Origin: Caballeronia grimmiae
GTDB lineage: Bacteria; Pseudomonadota; Gammaproteobacteria; Burkholderiales; Burkholderiaceae
Assembly: GCF_000698555.1 (NCBI RefSeq)
Contig: NZ_JFHE01000009.1
Coordinates: forward strand, 1 to 64,000
Length of the DNA stretch: 64,000 bases
Reading direction: 5' to 3'
Shown: in pieces, positions 45,012-54,293 of the stretch
Layout of the letters: the number at the start of each line of letters is the position of its first letter
Numbering within the stretch: position 1 is the first letter of the stretch
Notes under the pieces: generated by a model
What the model saw: the letters and a program-made list of their open reading frames with translations, nothing else
Databases searched by the model: none
What the model was told of the DNA's origin: nothing
Translations under genes and position numbers: made by a program

Positions 45012-46782
45012 GATTTGCCGCCTGCGAATGCGATGCGTCCGTGACTTCCGCACCGGGGTAATCGAGCACGTCGAAGGCGAGACGGAACGGGTCGGCCTCA
45101 CCGCGCGTGATGGTCAATGCGTGACTGAAATGCGCGTCGTCGCGCTCGGGGCAGTCGGTGCGATAGTGGCTGCTGCGCGATTCGCGCCGCTCGATACACG
45201 CCTGCACGATGACGTCGGCAGTCGTCGCCATGTTGTCGATCGTCAACGCGTCGATAACCTGCGACGGCGTGGCCCCGCCCCCTGCCGCGAACTCCGCGCG
45301 CGCCTCGCGAGCGGCGGCCAACGCGATGTTCAGGCCGCTTTCCGTCTTCTCGACGAGGCAATGCGTCTGCATCGCTGCACGCAGATCGGAGGCGATACGT
45401 TGAGCGTCGAACCACGTATTCGGTTTGAGCGCCGTTTCTAGGCGCCCAGCAAGCGGCGCCCCATCGGACGTGCCCGGCGCCGCGCTGCCGCGTGCGAATG
45501 CGGCCGCACCCACTCCCGCGCGATGGCCGAAAACCTGACCTTCCGCAAGCGAGTTGCCGCCCGGACGATCCGGACCGCGCACGCCGCCCGCGAGTTCGCC
45601 GATCACGAAGAGCCCCTCGATGGTCGACATCGCGTCGGTGCTGGTCATCCGGACACCGCCATTCAGGCATTGAAAAGCAATCCCGACCTCGAGCAGATCA
45701 CGCTTCGGATCGAGTCCCTTGGCGCGCATCCAGCGCAGGGTGTTCGGAATGGTGGCGGCCAACCGTTCCTCGGCGATGTCGGCGAAAGAGAAGTGCACCG
45801 CACCGCGTTCCGTTCCTCTGCCCTGCGCGATTTCCGTTGCGATCGCGATATCGATGTAGCGCGACTCGTTCGAGATCGTGAACGGGAACACTTTCTCGTC
45901 CATCGCAGCCTCGGGCGTCACGCCCGCCGGCAGATAGTCCGGGAGGAATTCGTGACCGTCGCGGTTGAGCATCTTCGGATGCAGGATGAAACACGACTTG
46001 CTGAAAAGTTGCACGTAAGGGTGCACCATCGCCGGCCCGAACTGGTGGAACTCCATGTTCACGAGTTCCGCGCCGTGGCGGAAGCAGATCGCCTGGCCGT
46101 CACCGGTCATCTCCGCTGTCGACACCTGCTGCGAAAACAGGCCGTGCGCGCCGCCCGTGCCAAGCACGACGGCCCTCGCCGAGACCACCAGTAGCCGCCG
46201 CGATTCGAGGTCCATCGCAACCACGCCGCTGACGCGCCCCGTCGAATCGCGCAGGAGGTCGATCAGCGCCGCCGGCTGACGGATGTCGACACCGAGCTTT
46301 CTGGCCTCGTCCGCGAGCGCGCTCACGAAGGCCTTGCCGGTTTTGCCCTTCACGCCGAGCGCGCGCGCATAGCTGCCGAAGTCGCTGCGGATGAGCTTGT
46401 AGCCGTCGTCGACGCGGTCGAACGGCACGCCGAGCTCGATCAGGTCAGCGATGCGCTTCGGTGCGTCCTCCGCCAGAACGCGCACCAGGTCGCGGTCGAT
46501 GAAGCCGCCTGCGGGACGCATCGTGTCTTCGTAATGCACGGTTGCGCTATCGTCACGACTGCCGTAGCCGGATGCCCCCATGCTCATGATTTCGCTGGCG
46601 CCGTGCACCGTGCTGCCACCCTGACCGACCGGCGCCTTGGCCAACATGAGAACCGTCGCACCCGCCTGTGCCGCGGACACGGCAGCACGCGACGCCGCGC
46701 CGCCACCGCCGACCACCACCACGTCGGCTTGCGCGTGGTCGACGCCAAAGCCGAATTTCTCCAACGTCCGAACTGCCGTCAC
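45004..46782 (-). CDS. Fumarate reductase/succinate dehydrogenase-like flavoprotein
   Basis: A 592-residue FAD_binding_2 protein. Motifs are ADVVVVGGGGAASRAAVSAA (FAD), STVHGASEIMSMG, the active-site region PYVQLFSKSCF, and a fumarate-reductase-type C-terminus with RRESRSSHYRTDCPERDD. The architecture resembles SdhA, FrdA and AprA flavoproteins. The usual iron-sulfur partner is not in the operon, so it may use another electron acceptor or an acyl-substrate variant reaction. It lies 12 bases after the acyl-CoA dehydrogenase gene. Confidence 0.9.
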   Translation of the reverse strand: MTAVRTLEKFGFGVDHAQADVVVVGGGGAASRAAVSAAQAGATVLMLAKAPVGQGGSTVHGASEIMSMGASGYGSRDDSATVHYEDTMRPAGGFIDRDLVRVLAEDAPKRIADLIELGVPFDRVDDGYKLIRSDFGSYARALGVKGKTGKAFVSALADEARKLGVDIRQPAALIDLLRDSTGRVSGVVAMDLESRRLLVVSARAVVLGTGGAHGLFSQQVSTAEMTGDGQAICFRHGAELVNMEFHQFGPAMVHPYVQLFSKSCFILHPKMLNRDGHEFLPDYLPAGVTPEAAMDEKVFPFTISNESRYIDIAIATEIAQGRGTERGAVHFSFADIAEERLAATIPNTLRWMRAKGLDPKRDLLEVGIAFQCLNGGVRMTSTDAMSTIEGLFVIGELAGGVRGPDRPGGNSLAEGQVFGHRAGVGAAAFARGSAAPGTSDGAPLAGRLETALKPNTWFDAQRIASDLRAAMQTHCLVEKTESGLNIALAAAREARAEFAAGGGATPSQVIDALTIDNMATTADVIVQACIERRESRSSHYRTDCPERDDAHFSHALTITRGEADPFRLAFDVLDYPGAEVTDASHSQAANHG

Positions 46783-46794
46783 GTCTGTCTCCGC

Positions 46795-47976
46795 TTACGA
46801 TTTGAGCGCGCGTGCCACGATGTTGCGCTGAATTTGATTGGTGCCACCGAAGATCTGGAACATCTTGGCTTCGCGGTAATGACGCTGCATCGCGTACTCG
46901 GCCGAGTAGCCGTTCGCGCCCATGATCTGGATGCCGTCGGTCGCGACCTGCACGTAGGCGTCCGAAGCGAAGTACTTCGCCTGCGACGACTCCACGTCGC
47001 AGCTTTCGCCTTCGTCGAGCAGTTTCGCCGCCCGAAACGCCATCAGCCGGGCGGCGTCCACGCGTGTCTGCATATCGGCGAGCAGATGCGACACGGCCTG
47101 GAAATCGATGATCGACTGCCCGAACTGTTTGCGGTCGTTCGCATACCAGCGCGCAAGATCGATCGCCGCCTGCGCGCCGCCCACACACATCGCCGACAAC
47201 GCGATGCGCTCCTTCGACAGCACCGTGGTGAGCTTCTTCCAACCCACGTGCAGGCCGCCCACGACCATGTCTTGCGGGACACGCACTCCGTCGTACACCA
47301 CTTCGCAGGTCCGGATAGCGTGGCCGCCGAGCAGGTCGATCGGATTGATGGTCAAACCTCTGGATTCCTTCGGTACGAGAAAGAGGCTGATCCCGTCGTG
47401 CTTCTTCGCTTCCGGGTTGGTGCGCACCGCGGTCAGGATGTAGTCGGCCTGCAGCGCGCCGGAAATCCACATCTTCGTGCCGTCGAGAATGAAGTCGTTT
47501 CCGTCCGCCACGCCGCGCGTCGTCAGCGAGGCGGCATCCGAACCGGAGCCGTTTTCGCTCAATGCAAAGGCAAGAAAGGCACGCCCTTCGGCCAGCTTCG
47601 GCAACACCAGGGCCTTGATGTCGTCCGTAGCGAAGCGCGACAGCGCGCCGCCCACCATGTTCACGTTGGCATTCCAGAAGCGCGCGAGCGCAATGGTGTG
47701 ATACGCGACAATTTCCAGATAAGCGGCCATGTCGAGATAGCCACCAATTCCGCCGTATGCTTCGGGCAGCGTGATGCCAAACCAGCCCTGTTCGGCGGCC
47801 ACCTTCACGAGTTCCTCTGGGAAGCGCTTTTCTTCGTCGCACTGGCGCACGTATTCCGGCGATGCATGGCGCGTCAGCACGCGATTCACCGAATCTCGAA
47901 ACTCGAATTGATCGGCATTCAGATAGGGTTTCAGGTCGCGCCGGTTGACCAGATTGCTTGCGTATTCGGGATTCAC
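46795..47976 (-). CDS. Acyl-CoA dehydrogenase
   Basis: About 393 residues with the three family domains: N-terminal helical (QFEFRDSVNRVLTRHASPEY), middle beta (FALSENGSGSDAASLTTRGV) and C-terminal helical (FGQSIIDFQAVSHLLADMQT). The FAD and active-site end reads MFQIFGGTNQIQRNIVAR. Enzymes of the MCAD type have Glu in YEGT here. This one has FGGT, so its base must lie elsewhere, as in isovaleryl-CoA dehydrogenase. The frame runs further upstream, but AAGGAGGAGAC just before the GTG at 47976 fixes the start. It should pass electrons to EtfAB of the same operon. Confidence 0.93.
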   Translation of the reverse strand: MNPEYASNLVNRRDLKPYLNADQFEFRDSVNRVLTRHASPEYVRQCDEEKRFPEELVKVAAEQGWFGITLPEAYGGIGGYLDMAAYLEIVAYHTIALARFWNANVNMVGGALSRFATDDIKALVLPKLAEGRAFLAFALSENGSGSDAASLTTRGVADGNDFILDGTKMWISGALQADYILTAVRTNPEAKKHDGISLFLVPKESRGLTINPIDLLGGHAIRTCEVVYDGVRVPQDMVVGGLHVGWKKLTTVLSKERIALSAMCVGGAQAAIDLARWYANDRKQFGQSIIDFQAVSHLLADMQTRVDAARLMAFRAAKLLDEGESCDVESSQAKYFASDAYVQVATDGIQIMGANGYSAEYAMQRHYREAKMFQIFGGTNQIQRNIVARALKS

Positions 47977-47996
47977 GATGTCTCCTCCTTGACCGG

Positions 47997-48833
47997 TCAG
48001 GATGCCTTGCGTTGCGCCATCTCTTGTTCCGCTTCGCCGAGCGGAATTGCGCGTAGCATCTGCGAACGCGACTTCGCCCCCGTCATCAGGAACGCGAGGT
48101 CCGAGCCGCTGAGAATGAAACGCGCGCCTTTCTGCACGTACGCCGTCATCAGTGCCTCGTCGTACACGCCGCCCACGCCCGGCACCTTGCCGTGCCGGTG
48201 ACATGCGGCGCAGACGGCGTCGATGGCGGCCGCCACACGCACATGGCCGAGTTGCCCGGTGATACCGAGATCCGCCGCAAGATCGGTCGCGCCCACGAGC
48301 AGCACGTCAATGCCGGGCACGGCGGCGATCGCTTCGACGTTCTCGAGCCCTTCGCGGGTTTCGATCATCGCCACGACGAGCACCTCTTCGTTGATCGCGC
48401 GGACCACATCGGCGATCGGCAGAGCCTGAAAGCCGACCTGCGGCAACATGCCCGGGATCGACCGTCCGCCGGCAGGCGGGAAGCGGCACATGGCGGCGAT
48501 TTGCGCGGCCTGTCCGGCCGTACTCACGTGCGGCACCACGATGCCCATCGCGCCGGTATCGAGCAGTCGCGTGGCGTGGAACGGCTCGTGTCCCGGCACG
48601 CGGATGATCGGCGTCACACCGCCCACCAGAGCGGCGGCGCAAATCTGCGCGGCGGTGTCGATGTCCATCGAATTGTGTTCCATATCGATGAACAGCCAGT
48701 CGAAGCCCGCCGTCTGCGCAATCTGCGCGATGTCGACGGTGCGGGCCTGACGCAGCCCCATGCCGAGTGCCAGTTCACCCGCTGCCAGTTGCGCTTTCGC
48801 GTGATTCTTGATGCTTCGCATGATCGGTTCCAT
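47997..48833 (-). CDS. HpcH/HpaI aldolase
   Basis: A 278-residue class II aldolase of the 4-hydroxy-2-oxoheptanedioate aldolase type, which splits hydroxy-keto acids to pyruvate and an aldehyde. It shows DWLFIDMEHNSMDI, GAMGIVVPHVSTAGQA, the metal Glu in VVAMIETREGLENV and Asp in VGATDLAADLG. The stop of the upstream dehydrogenase and this ATG abut with no spacing. In the classical pathway the products are pyruvate and succinic semialdehyde, which would suit the neighbouring semialdehyde dehydrogenase. Confidence 0.93.
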   Translation of the reverse strand: MEPIMRSIKNHAKAQLAAGELALGMGLRQARTVDIAQIAQTAGFDWLFIDMEHNSMDIDTAAQICAAALVGGVTPIIRVPGHEPFHATRLLDTGAMGIVVPHVSTAGQAAQIAAMCRFPPAGGRSIPGMLPQVGFQALPIADVVRAINEEVLVVAMIETREGLENVEAIAAVPGIDVLLVGATDLAADLGITGQLGHVRVAAAIDAVCAACHRHGKVPGVGGVYDEALMTAYVQKGARFILSGSDLAFLMTGAKSRSQMLRAIPLGEAEQEMAQRKAS

Positions 48834-50315
48834 TCAGGCGGTGGCGTCGAGCGGCTCGTCGTTCGCCAGTTCGAGGTTGATGAATTTGGTGTCCATGTAG
48901 TCGCGGATCGCGTTCGGTCCGCCTTCGCGTCCGAACCCGCTGTCCTTGCTGCCGCCGAATGGCGTCTCCGCCGTCGACGCCACGAACGTGTTGACGCCGA
49001 CCACGCCAGCCTGCAGACGCTCGGTGGTTTCCAGCGTGTTGCGCATCGAGCGCGTGAAGACATACGCCGCGAGCGCGAACGGCAGCCGGTTCGCCTCCGT
49101 GATGACTTCGTCCATCGTCGTGAACGGGGTGAGCGTGCCGACCGGGCCGAACGGTTCGTCGTTCATCAGGCCGATGTGCGAAGCCGGATTGGCGACGAGC
49201 GTCGGTTCATAGAACCAGCCGCGACCGGATTGCGCGGGGCGCCGGCCACCGCACAGCACGCTGGCGCCTTCACTGACGGCTTCATCGACGAGACGTTCGA
49301 TCGCGTCGCGGCGCTTCGACGTGGTCAGCGGACCGAGATCGGTGTTCTGCTCCAACGGATCGCCGACGCGAAGCGCTGTGGAGCGCTCGACCAGCGCTTT
49401 CACGGTCTTGTCGAAGATCGATTCATGAATGTAGAAACGTGTGGGCGATGCACAAACCTGGCCCGCATTGCGGAACTTGCCAAGCGAGGCGAGATGCGCA
49501 AAAGCGCCGATGTCAGCGTCGCGATGCACGATCACGGGCGCATGGCCGCCGAGTTCCATCGTGACCTTCTTGAGGGTCTTCGCGGACATTTCGACGATCT
49601 GCCGGCCGATCGGCACCGAGCCCGTGAAGCTGATCTTTGCCACGCGCGGGTCGGCCATGATCGTCGGCGTAATCGTGTCGGCTTTGCCGATCACCAGATT
49701 GACCGCGCCTTCGGGGAAACCGGCATCGACGAAACAGCGCACCAGCGCCATCGTCGCGCCGGCTGCTTCGTTCGATGGACGGATCACGATCGCGTTGCCC
49801 GCGGCCAGCGCCGGGCCCATCTTGCGGGCCAGGAGTAGCAGCGGGAAATTCCACGGCGTAAAGGCGGCGACCACCCCGAGCGGCTCGTAATGCACCAGAT
49901 ACCGCCCGCCCTTGACGCGACTTTCGTAAGACATGCCGAACACGCGGCGCGCTTCATCGGCGAACCAGTCGATCGACTCGGCGGACGCATTCGCTTCTCC
50001 GCTGGCCTGTGCGATCGGCTTGCCTGTTTCCAGCGCCACGATTCGCGCGAGCTGCGGCGCGCGTTCGCGGATGAGCGTCGCAGCCCGGCGCAGCAGCGCT
50101 GAGCGCTCCCAAGGCGTGAGCTTGCGCATGGCAGCTGCGGCCTCGGTCGCGGCGTCGACGGCCTCGGTGACCTGCGCGTGGCTGGCCAGCGGCATGTAGC
50201 CCAGCCGCTCTTCCGTCGCCGGATTGATCGAAAGCTGGCCGTCGTCAGCCGTCGCGGCTTGCCATCGGCCTCCGAGCAGTAAGCCGTGCTCGCGGTAATG
50301 CGCTTCCAGTTCCAT
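48834..50315 (-). CDS. NAD(P)-dependent succinate-semialdehyde dehydrogenase-like enzyme
   Basis: A 493-residue aldehyde dehydrogenase close to the GabD group. Catalytic C288 lies in NAGQVCASPTRFYI and base E254 in VTMELGGHAP. PWNFP at 154-158 and FTGS at 230-233 bind the cofactor. AGGAGGAGACAG before the ATG at 50315 is a strong ribosome binding site, and the family N-terminus begins there. It is the first gene of the eight-gene operon. It probably oxidises the aldehyde released by the adjacent HpcH/HpaI aldolase. Confidence 0.93.
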   Translation of the reverse strand: MELEAHYREHGLLLGGRWQAATADDGQLSINPATEERLGYMPLASHAQVTEAVDAATEAAAAMRKLTPWERSALLRRAATLIRERAPQLARIVALETGKPIAQASGEANASAESIDWFADEARRVFGMSYESRVKGGRYLVHYEPLGVVAAFTPWNFPLLLLARKMGPALAAGNAIVIRPSNEAAGATMALVRCFVDAGFPEGAVNLVIGKADTITPTIMADPRVAKISFTGSVPIGRQIVEMSAKTLKKVTMELGGHAPVIVHRDADIGAFAHLASLGKFRNAGQVCASPTRFYIHESIFDKTVKALVERSTALRVGDPLEQNTDLGPLTTSKRRDAIERLVDEAVSEGASVLCGGRRPAQSGRGWFYEPTLVANPASHIGLMNDEPFGPVGTLTPFTTMDEVITEANRLPFALAAYVFTRSMRNTLETTERLQAGVVGVNTFVASTAETPFGGSKDSGFGREGGPNAIRDYMDTKFINLELANDEPLDATA

Positions 50316-50398
50316 CTGTCTCCTCCTGATAGATATCGCCGATGTTCGCGATGTGTAGGTGCTTTCCCGGGGCGTCCGGTGCATGCACTCTTTTTCTT

Positions 50399-50427
50399 AT
50401 AACAACACCTTGACATTGAAGTGTCAA
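50399..50427. promoter_or_regulatory. Promoter with overlapping inverted repeat between divergent operons
   Basis: A perfect inverted repeat, TTGACA-TTGAAG-TGTCAA, lies at 50410-50427. On the minus strand TTGACA (50427-50422) followed after 17 bases by TGTTAT (50404-50399) is a good sigma-70 promoter for the catabolic operon. On the plus strand the same arm could serve the TRAP operon, with a poorer -10. The repeat is a natural operator for the GntR regulator encoded at 53565. That link is inference. Confidence 0.55.
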
Positions 50428-50556
50428 CACTTTTAGAGTCTGTGTTAGCAAAACGAGTGCTGCAGTGCGCACTTTACCTAGCCGAGGACCGAAAAAAACG
50501 GCACGGGCGCCGCCGAATGCGCCATCCGGCATCTTCCTTTTATGGAGCGAGACGAA

Positions 50557-51582
50557 ATGACTGTGTTTTCCCGTCGCAACTTTCTTCAAACACTCGGAGC
50601 CGCCACGGTGGCGGCGGGCACCGGCGCCTTGCCGTCGCTCGCCCGGGCGCAGACAGCGCAGTTCAAGCTCAAGTACGCGAACAACCTTGCGCTGTCCCAT
50701 CCGCTCAACGTCCGCGCGAAAGAAGCCGCGGACGCCATCAAGAAGGAAACCGGCGGCCGTGTCGAATTGCAGATTTTCCCGAACGGTCAGATGGGCACGG
50801 ATACCGACATGCTGTCGCAGGTTCGATCGGGCGCCATCGACTTCCTGACGCAAGGTGGCGTCGTGCTGTCGACGCTCGTACCGGTCTCGGCGATCAACGG
50901 CATCGGCTTCGCGTTCAAGGATTACAACCAGGTATGGGCGGCAATGGACGGCGAGCTGGGGAGCCACATCCGCAAGGCGGTCTCGAAAGTCGGGCTCGTC
51001 GCGATGGAAAAACCGTGGGACAACGGCTTTCGGCACCTCACGAGCTCGGTCAAGCCAGTGCAAAGCCCGGCCGACCTCAAGGGCCTGAAGATCCGCGTGC
51101 CGGTCAGCCCTCTCTGGACCTCGATGTTCAAGGCGTTCGACGCCTCGCCCACCAGCATCAATTTCAGCGAGGCGTATTCGGCGCTGCAAACCAAGGTCGT
51201 CGATGCGGAAGAGAACCCTCTCGCGCTGATCGAAACCGGACGCTTTTATGAAGTCCAGAAGTACTGCTCGCTGACCGGCCATATCTGGGACGGCTTCTGG
51301 TTTCTCGGCAACGCCCGGTCCTGGGACAAGCTGCCGCCGGATTTGCAGACGATCGTCGCGAAACACCTGAATGCGGCCGCGGTGGCTGAACGCGCGGACG
51401 TCGCCGCACTGAGCACGTCGTTGATCGACAAGTTGCAATCACACGGCATGGCGTTCAACAAGCCCGATATCCAGCCGTTCCGCGCCTCGCTCCAGAAAGC
51501 CGGCTTTTACGATCAGTGGCGCAGGAAATACGGCGATGAAGCCTGGGCGTTGCTCGAAAAGTACACGCAGAAGTTCGCATGA
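50557..51582 (+). CDS. TRAP transporter substrate-binding protein (DctP)
   Basis: A 341-residue periplasmic binding protein. The N-terminus carries a twin-arginine signal (SRRNFLQTLGAATVAAGTGA) with cleavage near ARAQ. The mature domain has LSHPLNVRAKEAADAIKKET, ELQIFPNGQMGTDTDM, LKGLKIRVPVSPLW with the substrate-binding Arg, and FSEAYSALQTKVVDAEENPL. TRAP systems import organic acids using a sodium or proton gradient. GGAGCGAGAC before the ATG at 50557 selects the start. It is divergent from the acid-catabolic operon. Confidence 0.95.
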   Translation: MTVFSRRNFLQTLGAATVAAGTGALPSLARAQTAQFKLKYANNLALSHPLNVRAKEAADAIKKETGGRVELQIFPNGQMGTDTDMLSQVRSGAIDFLTQGGVVLSTLVPVSAINGIGFAFKDYNQVWAAMDGELGSHIRKAVSKVGLVAMEKPWDNGFRHLTSSVKPVQSPADLKGLKIRVPVSPLWTSMFKAFDASPTSINFSEAYSALQTKVVDAEENPLALIETGRFYEVQKYCSLTGHIWDGFWFLGNARSWDKLPPDLQTIVAKHLNAAAVAERADVAALSTSLIDKLQSHGMAFNKPDIQPFRASLQKAGFYDQWRRKYGDEAWALLEKYTQKFA

Positions 51583-51617
51583 GCGCGGACCATCGAAGAG
51601 TTTCCGGAGAGCAAGTC

Positions 51618-53531
51618 ATGACTTCCCGAGTTCATTCCGAGCAGGTGTTCGCCCACGACATCGGCACGCCGAAAGACCGACATGCGACATCGAAGGTCGT
51701 GCGCGTGGGCAGCGCACTCGAAACGGCCATCAAGTGGATCACCGAAGTGCCCGCCGCGTTGCTGCTGGTGGCCGAGGTCGTGCTCTTGCTCACCAACGTG
51801 ACCTGCCGCTACGTGCTGCAGGACCCGTTGGTATGGGGCGACGAACTCGCGTCGATCCTGTTCATCTGGCTGTCGATGCTCGGCGCGGTGGTGGCGTTGC
51901 GGCGCGGCGAACATATGCGCCTGACGATGTTCGTCGCCAGAATGTCGCCGCAAAGCCGCGCGTTCGCGGAAACGCTCGGGAATTTCATCGTGATGACGTT
52001 CGTACTGCTGCTGGTACGGCCGGCAACCGAGTGGGCGATGGACGAGTGGGTCATCAGTACGCCGGCGCTGGATCTGCCGAACACCGTTTCCGCGGCCGCG
52101 ATTCCCGTGGCGGCCGGGCTGATGCTCGTGCTCTCCATTACCCGGTTGCTCGAACGCTCGTCGTTGCGCGATTGCGTGAAGGCGGTCGCGCTGGTGGGCG
52201 CAGTCGCTGTTGCGCTCTACGTTGCACGGCAAGCGCTCGCGCCAATGACCGCAGTCAGCCTGATTCTTTTCTTTGCCGTCGGCGTGATTACGATCATCTC
52301 TCTCGGCGTGCCCATCATGGTCGCGTTTGGCGTGTGCACGTTTGCTTATCTGGCGACTGTCACCGGCGCGCCGTTGTCGATTGTCGTGAGCACCATGAAT
52401 CAGGGGATGTCCAGCCTGATCCTGCTCGCCGTCCCCCTCTTCATCCTGCTCGGTGCGCTGGTGGAAGCGATGGGGCTCGCCGCAGCGATGATCCGCTTCC
52501 TCGCCTCGCTGATCGGGCATAAGCGCGGCGGCCTCGCCTACGTGCTGATCGGCGCCATGTACCTCGTGTCCGGTATCTCCGGGTCGAAGGTAGCGGATAT
52601 GGCCGCCCTTGCGCCGGGCCTGTTCCCGGAAATGAAAAAGCGCGGCGCGAATGAAGGCGACCTCGTCGCCATGCTCAGTTCCTCGGCGGCCATGTCGGAA
52701 ACCATTCCGCCCAGTCTCGTACTGATCACGATTGGATCGGTTACCGGCGTTTCGATTGCGGCCCTGTTCACAGGCGGCTTCATGCCGGCCGTTGTCGGCG
52801 CGGTAGCGCTGGCGGCAGTCGTCTGGTTCAAAAGCCGCGGGGAAATCCTGCAAGGCGTGCAAAGGGCCTCCCGCGCCGAGATCGGCCGCGCGTTTCTGGT
52901 CTCGCTACCTGCGCTCGCGCTGCCCTTCGTCATCCGGGCCGCGGTGGTCGAAGGGATCGCGACCGCCACGGAAGTGGCGACGATCGGTGTCGCTTACACC
53001 TGCGCGGCGGGCTTGTTACTGTACCGCCGCTTCGACTGGAGCCGGCTCTATCCTATTCTGGTGGAGTCGGCCTCGCTGTCCGGCGCGATACTGATTATCA
53101 TCGGTTGCGCAACGGCGATGGGATGGGCGCTCACGCAGTCAGGCTTCTCCGCGCAACTCGCCAGCCTGATGATGGCAGCGCCCGGGGGCTCGCTCGGCTT
53201 TCTGGCGATCTCGGCCATTACGTTCGTGATACTCGGTAGCTTCCTGGAAGGCATTCCGGCGATCGTACTGTTCGGTCCGCTGCTGTTCCCGATCGCGCGT
53301 GCGATGGGTATCTCCGACGTGCACTATGCAATGGTCGTGGTATTCGCGATGGGACTGGGCCTGTTCGCGCCACCGCTTGGCCTCGGCTTCTATGCGGCGT
53401 GCGCAGTGAGCAAGGTCGATCCGTCAACCGCGATGCGCCGCGTCTGGCCTTATTTGGGGGCCTTGGCGGTGGCCCTGGTCGTGATCGTGCTGGTACCGTG
53501 GGTATCGACAGGTTTTCTGCAAGCAAAATAA
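51618..53531 (+). CDS. Fused TRAP transporter permease (DctQM)
   Basis: About 637 residues combining both TRAP membrane subunits. Residues to about 175 form the small DctQ part with four helices (LLLTNVTCRYVLQDPLVWGD, then LRRGEHMRLTMFV). The rest is the large DctM part with 12 or more helices (ITIISLGVPIMVAFGVCTFA, SKVADMAALAPGLFPEMKKR, SSSAAMSETIPPSLVLI). Fused QM proteins are common in TRAP systems. An ATG at 51579 overlaps the DctP stop, but GGAGAGC gives the ATG at 51618 better spacing. Confidence 0.94.
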   Translation: MTSRVHSEQVFAHDIGTPKDRHATSKVVRVGSALETAIKWITEVPAALLLVAEVVLLLTNVTCRYVLQDPLVWGDELASILFIWLSMLGAVVALRRGEHMRLTMFVARMSPQSRAFAETLGNFIVMTFVLLLVRPATEWAMDEWVISTPALDLPNTVSAAAIPVAAGLMLVLSITRLLERSSLRDCVKAVALVGAVAVALYVARQALAPMTAVSLILFFAVGVITIISLGVPIMVAFGVCTFAYLATVTGAPLSIVVSTMNQGMSSLILLAVPLFILLGALVEAMGLAAAMIRFLASLIGHKRGGLAYVLIGAMYLVSGISGSKVADMAALAPGLFPEMKKRGANEGDLVAMLSSSAAMSETIPPSLVLITIGSVTGVSIAALFTGGFMPAVVGAVALAAVVWFKSRGEILQGVQRASRAEIGRAFLVSLPALALPFVIRAAVVEGIATATEVATIGVAYTCAAGLLLYRRFDWSRLYPILVESASLSGAILIIIGCATAMGWALTQSGFSAQLASLMMAAPGGSLGFLAISAITFVILGSFLEGIPAIVLFGPLLFPIARAMGISDVHYAMVVVFAMGLGLFAPPLGLGFYAACAVSKVDPSTAMRRVWPYLGALAVALVVIVLVPWVSTGFLQAK

Positions 53532-53564
53532 AAGGTATTGAATGGCACAGAAAGGGCAACCGAC

Positions 53565-54275
53565 ATGAAAAACGCGTTTGACAATGAAGGGAACGGCAAG
53601 GTGAACGCGCGCGCGCCTGAAGTAATCGCGTCAAAGCTCGACGACATTCGCGAACAGGTGCGCAACATGATTCAGCGGGGGGACTTGCGCCCCGGTGAAC
53701 GTGTGAATGAGCAAGCGCTCGCAAACCAGATCGGCGTGGGCCGCAATTCGGCGCGCGAGGCCCTGCGCTCGCTCGAACAGGCGGGACTCGTGCGAATCGT
53801 CCCGAATCGGGGCGCCGAAGTTCGGCGGCTGTCGCTCGAAGAGGCAATGGATCTCTATGAGATTCGAGCGGGGCTCGCGCGCACGGCAGGACGTCTCGCC
53901 GCGCTGCGTCTGACCACCGACGAGGAGCACTTGCTGAGCCTTCTCATGGATCAGATGGATTCCGCCGTTGCCGAGCGCAGCAGCCATCTGTATCAAACCC
54001 TGAACACCGAGTTTCATCGTCAATTGATGGCCGCGACCAAGAATCCGCGGCTGATTACGATCAACCAGGCCGTCGAAGACGAACTGACGCTTTACATCCA
54101 CAAGGGCGTGTATTCATTCGCGCAAATGCAGCGTTCCTCGAAAGAACACCGCGAGCTTTTCGAAGCGCTGCGTGCCGGTCAAGCCGACGCAGCTGCACAG
54201 GCTTTCGAGAATCATGTGCAAACGGGCAAGAAGCGCATGCTCGACACCGTGTCCACCAGCCCGTCCGAACGTTAA
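53565..54275 (+). CDS. GntR family regulator (FCD/FadR type)
   Basis: A 236-residue regulator. The winged helix-turn-helix is at about 20-85 (LDDIREQVRNMIQRGDLRPG, ALANQIGVGRNSAREALRSL, GLVRIVPNRGAEVRRLS). The C-terminal FCD ligand domain starts near EEAMDLYEIRAGLART and includes LNTEFHRQLMAATKNPRL with its metal-binding residues. It lies between the TRAP permease and a hydroxyacid dehydrogenase on one strand, so it is likely the repressor of this operon and of the divergent one through the repeat at 50410. Confidence 0.94.
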   Translation: MKNAFDNEGNGKVNARAPEVIASKLDDIREQVRNMIQRGDLRPGERVNEQALANQIGVGRNSAREALRSLEQAGLVRIVPNRGAEVRRLSLEEAMDLYEIRAGLARTAGRLAALRLTTDEEHLLSLLMDQMDSAVAERSSHLYQTLNTEFHRQLMAATKNPRLITINQAVEDELTLYIHKGVYSFAQMQRSSKEHRELFEALRAGQADAAAQAFENHVQTGKKRMLDTVSTSPSER

Positions 54276-54293
54276 TGAGCTTGGAGCAGCTTT

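Noticed and set aside
48192-49838. A 548-codon plus-strand frame over the aldolase and semialdehyde dehydrogenase genes
   Set aside because: Antisense shadow; the minus-strand genes have catalytic residues, strong ribosome binding sites and abutting stops and starts.
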